This document shows, one piece after another, positions 1 through 7,070 of a stretch of 25,094 nucleotides of DNA; the stretch's first letter is position 1, and each line of letters starts with the position of its first letter. The position numbers were made by a program, and so were the translations under genes. Where the stretch lies: contig DBWC01000006.1 of assembly GCA_002308615.1 (NCBI GenBank), positions 1 to 25,094 of the forward strand, written 5' to 3'. The notes beneath the pieces are model-generated. The model was not told where the DNA came from, did not search any database, and saw only the letters and a program-made list of their open reading frames with translations. The DNA is from Clostridiales bacterium UBA1248. Lineage in GTDB: Bacteria > Bacillota > Clostridia > Oscillospirales > CAG-272.

Positions 1-357
1 AATGGCGATATGGTCGGTCACACCGGCAACTTTGACGCCGTTGTATGCGGTATGGAAGCGCTCGACCTCTGCCTTGCAAGACTCAAAGCCGTGTGTGAGG
101 AGAACAACGTCATAATGTGCGTAACAGCCGACCACGGCAACGCGGACGAGATGCTTGAAATGAACAAAAAAGGCAAGCTGCAGGTCAGAACGGCTCATTC
201 GCTCAATCCCGTACCGTTCATCATTTACGACAAAAACGCCGTACACGAAATAGAACCGGCGGACGACTACGGTTTGTCAAACGTAGCCGCGACCGTCACC
301 GAGCTTCTCGGACTTACGCCCGATCCCGTATGGCAGAGAAGTATGCTGAAAAAATAA
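1..357 (+). CDS. gpmI: 2,3-bisphosphoglycerate-independent phosphoglycerate mutase, C-terminal part
   Basis: This enzyme interconverts 3- and 2-phosphoglycerate in glycolysis in the cytoplasm. The gene is cut by the left window edge and only the last 118 codons are present, in frame 1. The first residues read NGDMVGHTG, a family hallmark that contains a metal-binding His. TADHGNADEM follows and supplies the Asp and His of the second metal site, and then AHSLNPVPFI. The C-terminus ends normally at LKK. This metal-dependent form is the usual one in Clostridia. The next gene starts 36 nt downstream with its own Shine-Dalgarno sequence, and I see no terminator between them, so co-transcription is possible. 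Confidence 0.95.
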   Translation, partial: NGDMVGHTGNFDAVVCGMEALDLCLARLKAVCEENNVIMCVTADHGNADEMLEMNKKGKLQVRTAHSLNPVPFIIYDKNAVHEIEPADDYGLSNVAATVTELLGLTPDPVWQRSMLKK

Positions 358-393
358 TTCCAATTTAAAAGAAGAACCCCGAAAGGCAAAAAA

Positions 394-1089
394 ATGAAAA
401 AAATCTTTATTATATTATTAGCGGCAGTACTTGTTTTATCAGTTGCCGCTTGCACAAACACTCCCGCAGACACTGAAACAACGACAGAAAATACAACAAA
501 TACAACAGAAGAGATCACAACGGCTGAAGAGACGACCGAAGAGATAACGACAGCAGAAGAGACGACCGAAGAGATAACGACAGCAGAAGAGACAACAGAG
601 GAAATCACAGAACAAGAAACAACAGAAGAAGTAACGACGAAAGAAGAAACCACAACTGCCGAAACAGAAGAAAACGACGGAAAATACGTTTTTGAAGGCG
701 TCTCCATAGTCTTACCGGAGGGCTTTACGGTTGTATCATCCGGAGTGACGCTTGCGGTTTACAGCGATTATCCGGAACATTCCGACAACATTTCGTTTGC
801 TTCTGTTGCATCTGATGAATTCAGCAGCTATACAAAGGAAACTCTTGAATCCACATACACCGCATTGTTCGGCTCTATTGAGAATTTCACATATGAAGCC
901 AAAAACGAGGATGGTTACAATCTTGTTACGGTTACTTTCGACGTAACGTACAACGGTGTTCCAATGCATGAGAAGAGCTGCTCATATTTCTTCTCCGGCA
1001 AATCCGTAACAATATCCTTCACAAGCGTTTCAGGTGAATTTGACGAGGCGTTTGAGCAGTCGTTACAGAGCATACAGATAGAAAAATAA
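394..1089 (+). CDS. secreted lipoprotein with Thr/Glu repeat linker and PsbP/DcrB-like domain
   Basis: The product has 231 residues. A signal peptide (about 1-19) ends in the lipobox SVAAC with Cys20 as the lipid anchor. Residues about 25-90 are a low-complexity Thr/Glu linker built from a ten-residue unit of the type TTEEITTAEE. Residues about 96-231 form a compact domain starting KYVFEGVSIVLPEGFTVV and containing SYFFSGKSVTISFTS. That layout resembles the PsbP-like/DcrB (DUF1795) proteins, an assignment from pattern only. GAAAGG (381-386) lies 7 nt before the ATG. The protein should sit on the outer face of the membrane with the linker spanning the wall. Its function is unknown. It lies between gpmI and metAA with short gaps and need not share their role. 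Confidence 0.85.
   Translation: MKKIFIILLAAVLVLSVAACTNTPADTETTTENTTNTTEEITTAEETTEEITTAEETTEEITTAEETTEEITEQETTEEVTTKEETTTAETEENDGKYVFEGVSIVLPEGFTVVSSGVTLAVYSDYPEHSDNISFASVASDEFSSYTKETLESTYTALFGSIENFTYEAKNEDGYNLVTVTFDVTYNGVPMHEKSCSYFFSGKSVTISFTSVSGEFDEAFEQSLQSIQIEK
502..591 (+). repeat. 30-nt tandem repeat in lipoprotein linker
   Basis: Three 30-nt units lie at 502-531, 532-561 and 562-591. The second and third are identical and the first differs by synonymous changes. A degenerate fourth unit follows to about 621. Each encodes ten residues of the type TTEEITTAEE. Identical neighbouring units suggest recent duplication, so the linker length is probably variable between strains. Confidence 0.9.
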
Positions 1090-1107
1090 ATTATAAGGAT
1101 ATAAGAT

Positions 1108-2022
1108 ATGCCTATAAAAATACCCGACGGACTGCCCGCCGCAGGGATCCTGCGTGACGAAAACATATTCGTCATGCATGAGCTTAGGGCTCTGCACCAG
1201 GATATAAGACCGCTTAAAATTGCGGTCTTAAACCTCATGCCCACGAAAATAGCGACGGAAACGCAGCTTGTAAGACTTTTGTCAAACTCGTCTTTGCAGA
1301 TAGAGCTGACGCTTTTGCGCGTGGAAAACCACGTGAGTAAAAACACGTCGGAAGAGCACATGGAAGCTTTTTACAAGGATTTTTCCGCGGTCAGAAAAGA
1401 AAAGTTCGACGGTCTTATAGTGACCGGCGCGCCGGTGGAAAATCTCGATTTTGACGAGGTCGATTACTGGGACGAGCTATGCGGTATATTCGACTGGGCG
1501 AAAAAGAACGTGTTTTCCACCATATTCATCTGCTGGGCGGCTCAGGCGGCGCTCTACTATTACTACGGCATAAACAAGCACAAGATGGACAAAAAAATGT
1601 TCGGCGTTTTCGAGCACAAGGTGCTTTTGCCGGCGCATCCCATTGTCCGCGGCTTTGACGAGACTTTTCTTGCGCCTCATTCGCGCCATACGGAAGTGTA
1701 CGAGGACGAAGTCTCCGCGGCTTTCGGCCTGCGCATCGTCGCATCGTCCGACAAAGCGGGCGTGTATCTGATATCGGACGACGTAAACAGCAGGTTTTTC
1801 ATCACCGGCCACTGCGAATACGATTACGATACGCTTGCAAAAGAGTATTTCAGAGATAAAGAAAAAGGACTGCCTATAGAGGTCCCGTATAACTATTTCC
1901 CGGACGACGACCCGACGAAAACGCCTAAAAACGTCTGGCGCGGTCACGCGCATCTGCTTTTCTCCAACTGGTTAAACTATTTCGTATATCAGGCGACGCC
2001 GTACGATCTGGAAAAAATATGA
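1108..2022 (+). CDS. metAA: homoserine O-acetyltransferase (MetA family)
   Basis: The enzyme acylates homoserine, the first committed step of methionine synthesis. The 304-residue protein matches the MetA/HTS family over its length. The catalytic residues fall at the known numbering: Cys142 in FICWAAQAA, and His235 and Glu237 in TGHCEY. Residue 111 is Glu (TGAPVENLDF). In characterised family members Glu111 goes with acetyl-CoA use and Gly111, as in E. coli, with succinyl-CoA, so acetyltransferase is preferred. AAGGA (1095-1099) lies 8 nt before the ATG, and the preceding lipoprotein gene ends 18 nt upstream. Only 18 nt precede the gene, so there is no room for a SAM riboswitch directly in front of it. 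The stop codon overlaps the RAYT start by 4 nt (ATGA). Confidence 0.95.
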   Translation: MPIKIPDGLPAAGILRDENIFVMHELRALHQDIRPLKIAVLNLMPTKIATETQLVRLLSNSSLQIELTLLRVENHVSKNTSEEHMEAFYKDFSAVRKEKFDGLIVTGAPVENLDFDEVDYWDELCGIFDWAKKNVFSTIFICWAAQAALYYYYGINKHKMDKKMFGVFEHKVLLPAHPIVRGFDETFLAPHSRHTEVYEDEVSAAFGLRIVASSDKAGVYLISDDVNSRFFITGHCEYDYDTLAKEYFRDKEKGLPIEVPYNYFPDDDPTKTPKNVWRGHAHLLFSNWLNYFVYQATPYDLEKI

Positions 2023-2546
2023 GTGTTGTTCAAAGCGATTTGCCGAAAAGAAAGCACCCGAGACTTGATCTGTATGATTATTCTTCTGCGGGATTGTATT
2101 ATATAACGATTTGTTCCCATAACAGAAAGTGTATATTCTCACGCGTTGTAGGGCGGGGGCTTGCTCCCGCCGCAAATACAGAGGTGAAAATCGAATACAA
2201 AACTTACGGAAAGATCGCCGAAAAACAACTGTTGCTTCTTGAAAACAGATATCCTTCGTTTAAATTATACGCATATGTCATTATGCCGAACCATATTCAT
2301 ATGATCATAAATCCTGCGTATAAAACGGCGGGAGCAAGCCCCCGCCCTACGGTCATGGATATAATCTGCACATATAAATCTATTACAACGAAAGAATGTA
2401 AAAAGCTGTACCCGACAGATAAAGTGTTTCAAACGTCGTTTTATGAACACATCATCAGAAACAAAGAAGAATATCTTGAGATCTTGAAATACATTGATGA
2501 GAATCCCGCCAAATGGGAATTTGATACGTTGTATCCAAAAGAATGA
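2019..2546 (+). CDS. REP-associated tyrosine transposase (RAYT, Y1/IS200-like)
   Basis: This is a 175-residue single-strand endonuclease of the Y1 transposase family, the group linked to dispersed REP palindromes. Visible motifs are RLDLYDYSSAGLYYIT at the N-terminus, the HUH-type metal motif MPNHIHMII (His92, His94), and FYEHIIR with Tyr142 followed by YIDENPAKW. The catalytic Tyr is probably in this last part. The gene begins inside the metAA stop (ATGA) with no good Shine-Dalgarno of its own, so it may depend on coupling. Two REP copies lie inside the frame: one encodes V44-A52, the other T103-T111 in the opposite orientation. The reading frame is intact. No flanking terminal repeats of an insertion sequence are visible, as expected for a domesticated RAYT. 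Confidence 0.9.
   Translation: MSVVQSDLPKRKHPRLDLYDYSSAGLYYITICSHNRKCIFSRVVGRGLAPAANTEVKIEYKTYGKIAEKQLLLLENRYPSFKLYAYVIMPNHIHMIINPAYKTAGASPRPTVMDIICTYKSITTKECKKLYPTDKVFQTSFYEHIIRNKEEYLEILKYIDENPAKWEFDTLYPKE
2148..2172 (+). repeat. REP palindrome copy A, inside RAYT gene
   Basis: This 25-nt element begins GTAGGGCGGG and ends CTCCCGCCG. It folds into a GC-rich hairpin with an 8-pair stem (one G-U) and a CTTG loop. It is identical to the copies at 8091-8115 and 16009-16033 and is the exact reverse complement of 2326-2350. It is read in frame as residues V44-A52 of the RAYT. Confidence 0.92.
2326..2350 (-). repeat. REP palindrome copy B, inverted, inside RAYT gene
   Basis: This is the exact reverse complement of copy A, starting 154 nt after the end of copy A. 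It is read in frame as TAGASPRPT (residues 103-111), between the HIH motif and the conserved Lys-Ser segment (TYKSITT), a stretch that tends to vary in RAYTs. Confidence 0.92.
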
Positions 2547-2548
2547 AC

Positions 2549-2618
2549 AAAACCGGATATCTGATATGCACGACAAAAAACAACTGTTTTTGATATCGCA
2601 TATCTACACCGGTTTTTT
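2549..2618 (+). terminator. extended hairpin terminator after RAYT
   Basis: An outer stem pairs AAACCGG (about 2550-2555) with CCGGTTT (about 2609-2615) and is followed by a T run (2613-2618). An imperfect extension and an inner perfect stem AAAAAC/GTTTTT (about 2576-2591) lie within it. It separates the metAA-RAYT unit from the sugar operon. Confidence 0.6.
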
Positions 2619-2649
2619 AAGATATAAAATACGATTAAAGAGGTGCTTT

Positions 2650-3657
2650 ATGAACGGTATAGCGATAGCCGGAAATATGCTGACGGACCGGGTCAAGACG
2701 ATAAATGCGTACCCCGAGCGCCAGATGCTTGCAACGATCTCCTCAGTATCGCTCGCGGTCGGCGGCTGCGTCCCCAACACCGCGATAAATCTTGCAAAAA
2801 TAGACCCGTCCATACCGGTAAAAGCCGTCGGCAGGGTGGGCGACGACGAGGACGGCAGATACATAATAAACGAGCTGCGGAAAAACAGGATAAACACGGA
2901 AAACGTGCTTATATCAAAGGACAAGATGACGTCGTTTTCCGACGTTATGAACGCGGCGGACACCGGCGAGCGCACGTTTTTCCATTACCGCGGCGCCAAC
3001 GCGGAGCTTTCGCCCGACGATATACCGTTAAGAAAGCTGAACTGCCGAATGCTGCACATAGGATATATACTGCTGCTTGATACGTTCGACCGTGAAAACA
3101 AAGAATACGGCACGGAGATGGCGCGGTTTCTTCATTCCGCACAGGAAGCCGGAATATGTACGTCGATAGACGCCGTAAGCGATTCGGAGGGCAGATTTGA
3201 CAAGGTCATCCCCGCGCTCGGATATACCGACAACGCGATAATGAACGAGATAGAAGGCTGCGGCGCGGCGGGCGTCGCGCCGCGTGACGGAAACGGAGCG
3301 CTCATAAAAGAAAACGTTTACCGTGCAATGGAAAAGCTGATGTCTTACGGCGTCGGTCAGCGCGTTATTATACACTGTCCCGAGGCGGGATTCATTCTGA
3401 ACAAAAGCGGAAAATTCACGACTGTCCCATCTTTGTGTTTGCCGGACGGCTTCATAAAAGGCAGCGTGGGCGCGGGCGACGCGTTCTGCGCGGGGTGTCT
3501 GTACGGCATATACAAAAGCTTTACGGACAGACAGATACTTGAATTCGCGTCCGGCGCGGCGGCGTGCAATCTGTCGGCGGAGGATTCCGTCAGCGGAATG
3601 AAGCCCGCGGAAGAAATTGAAAAAATGATAAAAACAATGAAAAGAAAAGATATATAA
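2650..3657 (+). CDS. PfkB-family carbohydrate kinase
   Basis: This is a 335-residue ATP-dependent sugar kinase of the ribokinase/PfkB fold. The N-terminal part has the sugar-site stretch VGGCVPNTAINLAKI and then VGRVGDDEDG. The C-terminal PfkB signature is GSVGAGDAFCAG, with Asp277 as the expected catalytic base. The start was chosen at 2650 because AAAGAGGTG (2637-2645) sits 4 nt before it. A longer frame from 2494 runs through the upstream terminator and the RAYT end and is rejected. It is the first gene of a tight three-gene operon with an isomerase (9 nt gap) and an aldolase. Substrate is not readable from sequence. The context suggests a ketose such as xylulose or fructose made by the isomerase. 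Confidence 0.92.
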   Translation: MNGIAIAGNMLTDRVKTINAYPERQMLATISSVSLAVGGCVPNTAINLAKIDPSIPVKAVGRVGDDEDGRYIINELRKNRINTENVLISKDKMTSFSDVMNAADTGERTFFHYRGANAELSPDDIPLRKLNCRMLHIGYILLLDTFDRENKEYGTEMARFLHSAQEAGICTSIDAVSDSEGRFDKVIPALGYTDNAIMNEIEGCGAAGVAPRDGNGALIKENVYRAMEKLMSYGVGQRVIIHCPEAGFILNKSGKFTTVPSLCLPDGFIKGSVGAGDAFCAGCLYGIYKSFTDRQILEFASGAAACNLSAEDSVSGMKPAEEIEKMIKTMKRKDI

Positions 3658-3666
3658 GGTGGGTAT

Positions 3667-4209
3667 ATGAAAAGATCCGATATAACGGCTCAGCAGAAAA
3701 AGGTTCTGCCGTATTTTGAAAAAGCCGGAATAGTTTTAACGAATGCCGAAAAAGAGAATATCGAGATAGCGGATTTCGGACTTGGCAGCGTTGACAAGGT
3801 CGGGCTTCAGCTCGTCGTTTACGTAAATACCGACAGAGTATGCGCAAAGGAAATGGTCCTTTTGCCGTATCAGGTCTGCCCGGAGCACCGCCACGTTCCG
3901 ACAAACGGACAGGACGGAAAGGAGGAGACGTTCCGCTGCCGTTACGGAAAAGTATATCTTTATACGGACGACGAGCCGAAAGGCTCCGTAAATGATATAA
4001 GTTTGCCTTTGCCTGAAACTGACGTTACCGTGTTTCACGAAACGGTTTTGACCCCGGGTCAGCAGTATACGATATATCCGGGGACGCTCCACTGGTTTGC
4101 CGCGGGAGAGGAAGGCGCGGTGATATCCGAGTTTTCCACGCACAGCACGGATGAAACGGACTTTTTCACGGATAAAAGGATAGTCCGTCTGCCCGAAATA
4201 GAAGAATAA
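3667..4209 (+). CDS. D-lyxose/D-mannose family sugar isomerase (cupin)
   Basis: This 180-residue cupin matches the short D-lyxose ketol-isomerase family, which converts D-lyxose to D-xylulose and often D-mannose to D-fructose. The expected metal ligands are visible: His74 and His76 in CPEHRH, Glu87 in KEETFR, and His142 in GTLHWF. Their spacing (2, 11, 55) equals that of the characterised Cohnella enzyme (His69, His71, Glu82, His137, from memory). Length is normal. The Shine-Dalgarno AAGGTGGG (3656-3663) overlaps the kinase stop, and the gap is 9 nt, so translation is probably coupled. The neighbouring kinase and aldolase suggest that the ketose is then phosphorylated and split. Confidence 0.88.
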   Translation: MKRSDITAQQKKVLPYFEKAGIVLTNAEKENIEIADFGLGSVDKVGLQLVVYVNTDRVCAKEMVLLPYQVCPEHRHVPTNGQDGKEETFRCRYGKVYLYTDDEPKGSVNDISLPLPETDVTVFHETVLTPGQQYTIYPGTLHWFAAGEEGAVISEFSTHSTDETDFFTDKRIVRLPEIEE

Positions 4210-4221
4210 GAGGATAAAAAA

Positions 4222-5058
4222 ATGCTTGTAAATTTAAATGATGTATTAAAAAAGGCGCAGAAGGAAAAATACGCCGTAGGTCTGTTCAACACAACTGATT
4301 CCGATATGCTCGAGGCGGTCATTTCCGCCGCGGAAGAGCTGCGCTCTCCCGTTATCTGCGGTACGGCGGAGGTGCTTTTGCCGTACGGAGAGCTTTCACT
4401 TATAGCGCCGGGTATCGTCGCGGCGGCAAAGAACGCGTCCGTCCCGGTGGTAGTGCATTACGATCACGGGCTGACGTTTGAGCGCTGTATGGAGGCTTTG
4501 CACCGCGGATTTTCAAGCGTGATGTTCGACGGCTCCGCAAAAGCGTACGAGGAAAATATAGCCGATACCGCGGAAATAGTTAAGATAGCGCACGCTTTCG
4601 GCGCAAGCGTCGAGGGCGAGATTGGTCACGTGGGCGATAACGAGGGCAGCGATTTAAGCACGTCGGATCTTTATACAACGCCGAAACAGGCGGTAGATTA
4701 TCTGGAAGCGGTGCACGTCGACGCGCTTGCCGTCGCCATAGGGACGGCGCACGGCGCGTATAAAAGCAAGCCGAAGCTCGATATACAAAGACTGCGCGAG
4801 ATACGCGCGGCGGTGGACGTCCCGCTCGTGCTTCACGGCGGCTCCGGTCTGTCCGACGACGATTTCAGAAACTGCATAGAAGCCGGCGTTTCAAAGGTAA
4901 ATATATTTACGGATCTGTGCATAGCGGGAAGCGCGGCGATGAAAAAAGCGGCGGAGCAGGGGATCGATTATCTGAACTGCCGTAAAATGAAGGTCGACGC
5001 GATACGCGAGGAGGTAAAGAAAAAACTGCTCCTCTTCGGCTGCGCGGGGAAAGCTTAA
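4222..5058 (+). CDS. class II ketose-bisphosphate/ketose-phosphate aldolase (Fba/GatY-type)
   Basis: This 278-residue zinc aldolase cleaves a phosphorylated ketose to DHAP and an aldehyde. Seen motifs are YDHG (Asp81 catalytic acid/base, His82 zinc), VMFDGS, EGEIGHVG (Glu133), IGTAHG (His177 zinc), LHGGSGL (His205 zinc) and VNIFTD (phosphate site). The 28-residue spacing of the last two His matches GatY-type enzymes. AAGAGGAT (about 4208-4215) lies 7 nt before the ATG, 12 nt after the isomerase. As the third gene of the operon it may take the kinase product. If the kinase works at C1 of xylulose, products would be DHAP plus glycolaldehyde; with fructose 1-phosphate, DHAP plus glyceraldehyde. 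It could also be an ordinary fructose-bisphosphate aldolase. Confidence 0.92.
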   Translation: MLVNLNDVLKKAQKEKYAVGLFNTTDSDMLEAVISAAEELRSPVICGTAEVLLPYGELSLIAPGIVAAAKNASVPVVVHYDHGLTFERCMEALHRGFSSVMFDGSAKAYEENIADTAEIVKIAHAFGASVEGEIGHVGDNEGSDLSTSDLYTTPKQAVDYLEAVHVDALAVAIGTAHGAYKSKPKLDIQRLREIRAAVDVPLVLHGGSGLSDDDFRNCIEAGVSKVNIFTDLCIAGSAAMKKAAEQGIDYLNCRKMKVDAIREEVKKKLLLFGCAGKA

Positions 5059-5063
5059 AAGGA

Positions 5064-5096
5064 AAAAACCGACAAAACGTCGGTTTTTATTTTTTC
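5064..5096. terminator. bidirectional terminator between aldolase and ygiQ
   Basis: A perfect 10-bp stem AAAAACCGAC (5064-5073)/GTCGGTTTTT (5079-5088) has a 5-nt loop and is followed by a T-rich run on the plus strand. The A run before it gives a U tract on the minus strand. It serves both convergent genes and overlaps the minus-strand stop codon at 5087. Confidence 0.85.
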
Positions 5097-6901
5097 CTTT
5101 GTTTGTTTGTATGAACGGGTGACTTTTCCGGCGGTACAAGACAGTTCGGCTTATATCCTATCAGATCGGATCTGCCGCATTTTATCAGGGCGGATCGGAC
5201 TTCGGCGCGGTTCTGCGGACGGTTGAACTGCAAAAGCGCTCTCTGCATCCGCTTTTCCTCCGGGGCGGACGCTACGTAAACGGGTTTCATCGTAAACGGA
5301 TCGAGCCCCGTGTAAAACATGACCGTTGACGCCGTTCCGGGCGTCGGGTAGAAATCCTGCACCTGCTCCGGCGTTAACCGGTTCTTCTTCATATAAAGCG
5401 CAAGCTCTACGGCGTCGCTCAAGGTGCTTCCCGGGTGGCTCGACATAAGATACGGCACGATGTACTGATCTTTGCCGAGCTTTTCACAGTAACCGAAATA
5501 TTTATCGCAGAATTTGTTGAAAACGGTTATATCCGGCTTGCCCATGTATTTGAGCACGTTTGAGGAGCAATGCTCCGGTGCGACCTTGAGCTGACCGGAA
5601 ACGTGGTCACGTACGAGCTTTTTGAAAAACTCGTCGCTTTTGTCCGCGAGCATATAATCAAACCTTATGCCGGAGCGGATGAATACCTTTTTGACGCCGG
5701 GTACGGCTTCGACTTTCTTCAAAAGCTCAACGTACTCGGACTGGTCGGCTATAAGATTTTTGCACGGCGTCGGGCACAGGCATTTTCTGTATTTGCAGAT
5801 ACCGTCCTTCAGCTGTTTTTCACAGCTCGGGTAGCGGAAATTCGCCGTCGGACCGCCGACGTCGTGGATATAGCCCTTAAAACCCGGCAGCGTTGTGAGA
5901 AGCTTCGCCTCGTTTACCACCGATTCAATGCTTCTCGATACAACTGAGCGCCCCTGATGGAACGCCAGAGCGCAGAAATTGCACCCGCCGAAACAGCCGC
6001 GCACGTGCGTTATCGAGAATTTTATCTCGTCGAGCGCCGGCACGCCGCCGTCCTTTTCATACATCGGATGATAAGCGCGCATATAAGGTAAAGCGTAGAC
6101 CTTGTCAAGCTCTTGCCTTGTCAGCGGAGGCATCGGCGGATTGACGACGAGCATACGTTTGCCGTAATATTCGGTCACCGCGCGGCCGTTTATATGGTCG
6201 CACTCCGCGTACTGCTGTGCGTACGCCTTTGCGTAAAGCTTTTTGTCGCGGCGCAGATCGTCGAACTCATAGCCTTCCACAACGTCAAAACGGATCTTGT
6301 CGTCGCGGTCGGTAAGATACGCCGTTCCGCGCACGTCGTGTATTTTGCGGACCGGCACGCCTTTGCCGAGCAGATGAGCTATCCGCCTTAAAATGTTTTC
6401 GCCCATGCCGTACGTCAGTATATCCGCGCCGCTGTCAACTAAAACGGACGCGCGGACTTTATTATCCCAGTAATCGTAATGAGCGAAACGGCGCAGGGAA
6501 GCCTCAAGCCCGCCTAAGATTATCGGCACGTCGCCGTACGCTTCTCTTATCCTGTTGCAGTAGACGATTATCGCGCGGTCGGGACGCTTGCCTGTTTTGC
6601 CGCCGGGCGTGTAGTAGTCGTAATTCCTTTTCTTTTTAGCCGCGGTGTAGTGAGCGACCATGGAGTCTATATTTCCGGCGCTGACGAGGAAGGCGAGGCG
6701 CGGCCGCCCGAACTTTTTAAAGTCTTCGCAGTTATGATATTCCGGCTGGCACAGCATACCGACGGAAAAACCCTCCGCTTCAAGCACGCGGGAAATTATG
6801 GACGCGCCGAAAGAAGGGTGATCCACGTAGGCGTCACCGCACACGTATACGAAATCAACGTCGCCGCCGGCTTCATCGCGGCTCACGGGTAAAAACGGCA
6901 T
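5087..6901 (-). CDS. ygiQ: YgiQ family radical SAM protein
   Basis: This 604-residue cytoplasmic protein of the YgiQ/UPF0313 family has an unknown biochemical role. The N-terminal part (about 10-250) has the family stretches CGDAYVDHPSFGASII, ILGGLEASLRRFAHYDYWD and YGMGE. The radical SAM cluster motif is C303-FGG-C307-NF-C310 in HVRGCFGGCNFCALAFHQGR, so the CxxxCxxC ligands are intact. Later Cys-rich segments (CKYRKCLCPTPCKN) are also typical of the family. It is shorter than the E. coli homologue, mainly at the C-terminus. AGGAGA (rc of 6906-6911) precedes the ATG. It is a single-gene unit with its own promoter and converges on the sugar operon. Confidence 0.93.
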   Translation of the reverse strand: MPFLPVSRDEAGGDVDFVYVCGDAYVDHPSFGASIISRVLEAEGFSVGMLCQPEYHNCEDFKKFGRPRLAFLVSAGNIDSMVAHYTAAKKKRNYDYYTPGGKTGKRPDRAIIVYCNRIREAYGDVPIILGGLEASLRRFAHYDYWDNKVRASVLVDSGADILTYGMGENILRRIAHLLGKGVPVRKIHDVRGTAYLTDRDDKIRFDVVEGYEFDDLRRDKKLYAKAYAQQYAECDHINGRAVTEYYGKRMLVVNPPMPPLTRQELDKVYALPYMRAYHPMYEKDGGVPALDEIKFSITHVRGCFGGCNFCALAFHQGRSVVSRSIESVVNEAKLLTTLPGFKGYIHDVGGPTANFRYPSCEKQLKDGICKYRKCLCPTPCKNLIADQSEYVELLKKVEAVPGVKKVFIRSGIRFDYMLADKSDEFFKKLVRDHVSGQLKVAPEHCSSNVLKYMGKPDITVFNKFCDKYFGYCEKLGKDQYIVPYLMSSHPGSTLSDAVELALYMKKNRLTPEQVQDFYPTPGTASTVMFYTGLDPFTMKPVYVASAPEEKRMQRALLQFNRPQNRAEVRSALIKCGRSDLIGYKPNCLVPPEKSPVHTNKQRKK

Positions 6902-6930
6902 AATGTCTCCTGTTACTTGTTTTCATATTA

Positions 6931-6959
6931 AATATACTTTGTTTTGTCTTCCCTGTCAA
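6931..6959 (-). promoter_or_regulatory. sigma-A-type promoter for ygiQ
   Basis: On the minus strand TTGACA (rc of 6954-6959) is followed after exactly 17 nt by TATATT (rc of 6931-6936), about 30 nt upstream of the start codon. Confidence 0.75.
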
Positions 6960-7010
6960 CAAAAATTTTTAAAATTTACATTTTTTCTTACAAATAATCG
7001 TCTAAATGTA

Positions 7011-7039
7011 TTGAAAATCAGAAAAGAATAATGTAGAAT
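7011..7039 (+). promoter_or_regulatory. sigma-A-type promoter for upp
   Basis: TTGAAA (7011-7016), a 17-nt spacer and TAGAAT (7034-7039) lie 31 nt before the upp start codon in an AT-rich divergent intergenic region. Confidence 0.65.
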
Positions 7040-7070
7040 AAAACCGAAATAAAAAACAGGAGATTTGACT

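Noticed and set aside
267..707. Minus-strand frame of 146 codons rich in Ser and Val
   Set aside because: It is the reverse reading of the Thr/Glu repeat of the lipoprotein gene, low in complexity and without a ribosome binding site.
1090..1107. SAM riboswitch for metAA
   Set aside because: Only 18 nt separate the genes, far too short for any SAM-binding RNA.
2019..2546. Complete IS200/IS605 insertion sequence
   Set aside because: No subterminal hairpin ends or tnpB/IscB partner flank the gene. Sequence and REP association fit a single-copy RAYT better.
2494..2649. N-terminal extension of the PfkB kinase
   Set aside because: It would start inside the RAYT gene and run through a terminator. 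A good ribosome binding site directly precedes ATG 2650.
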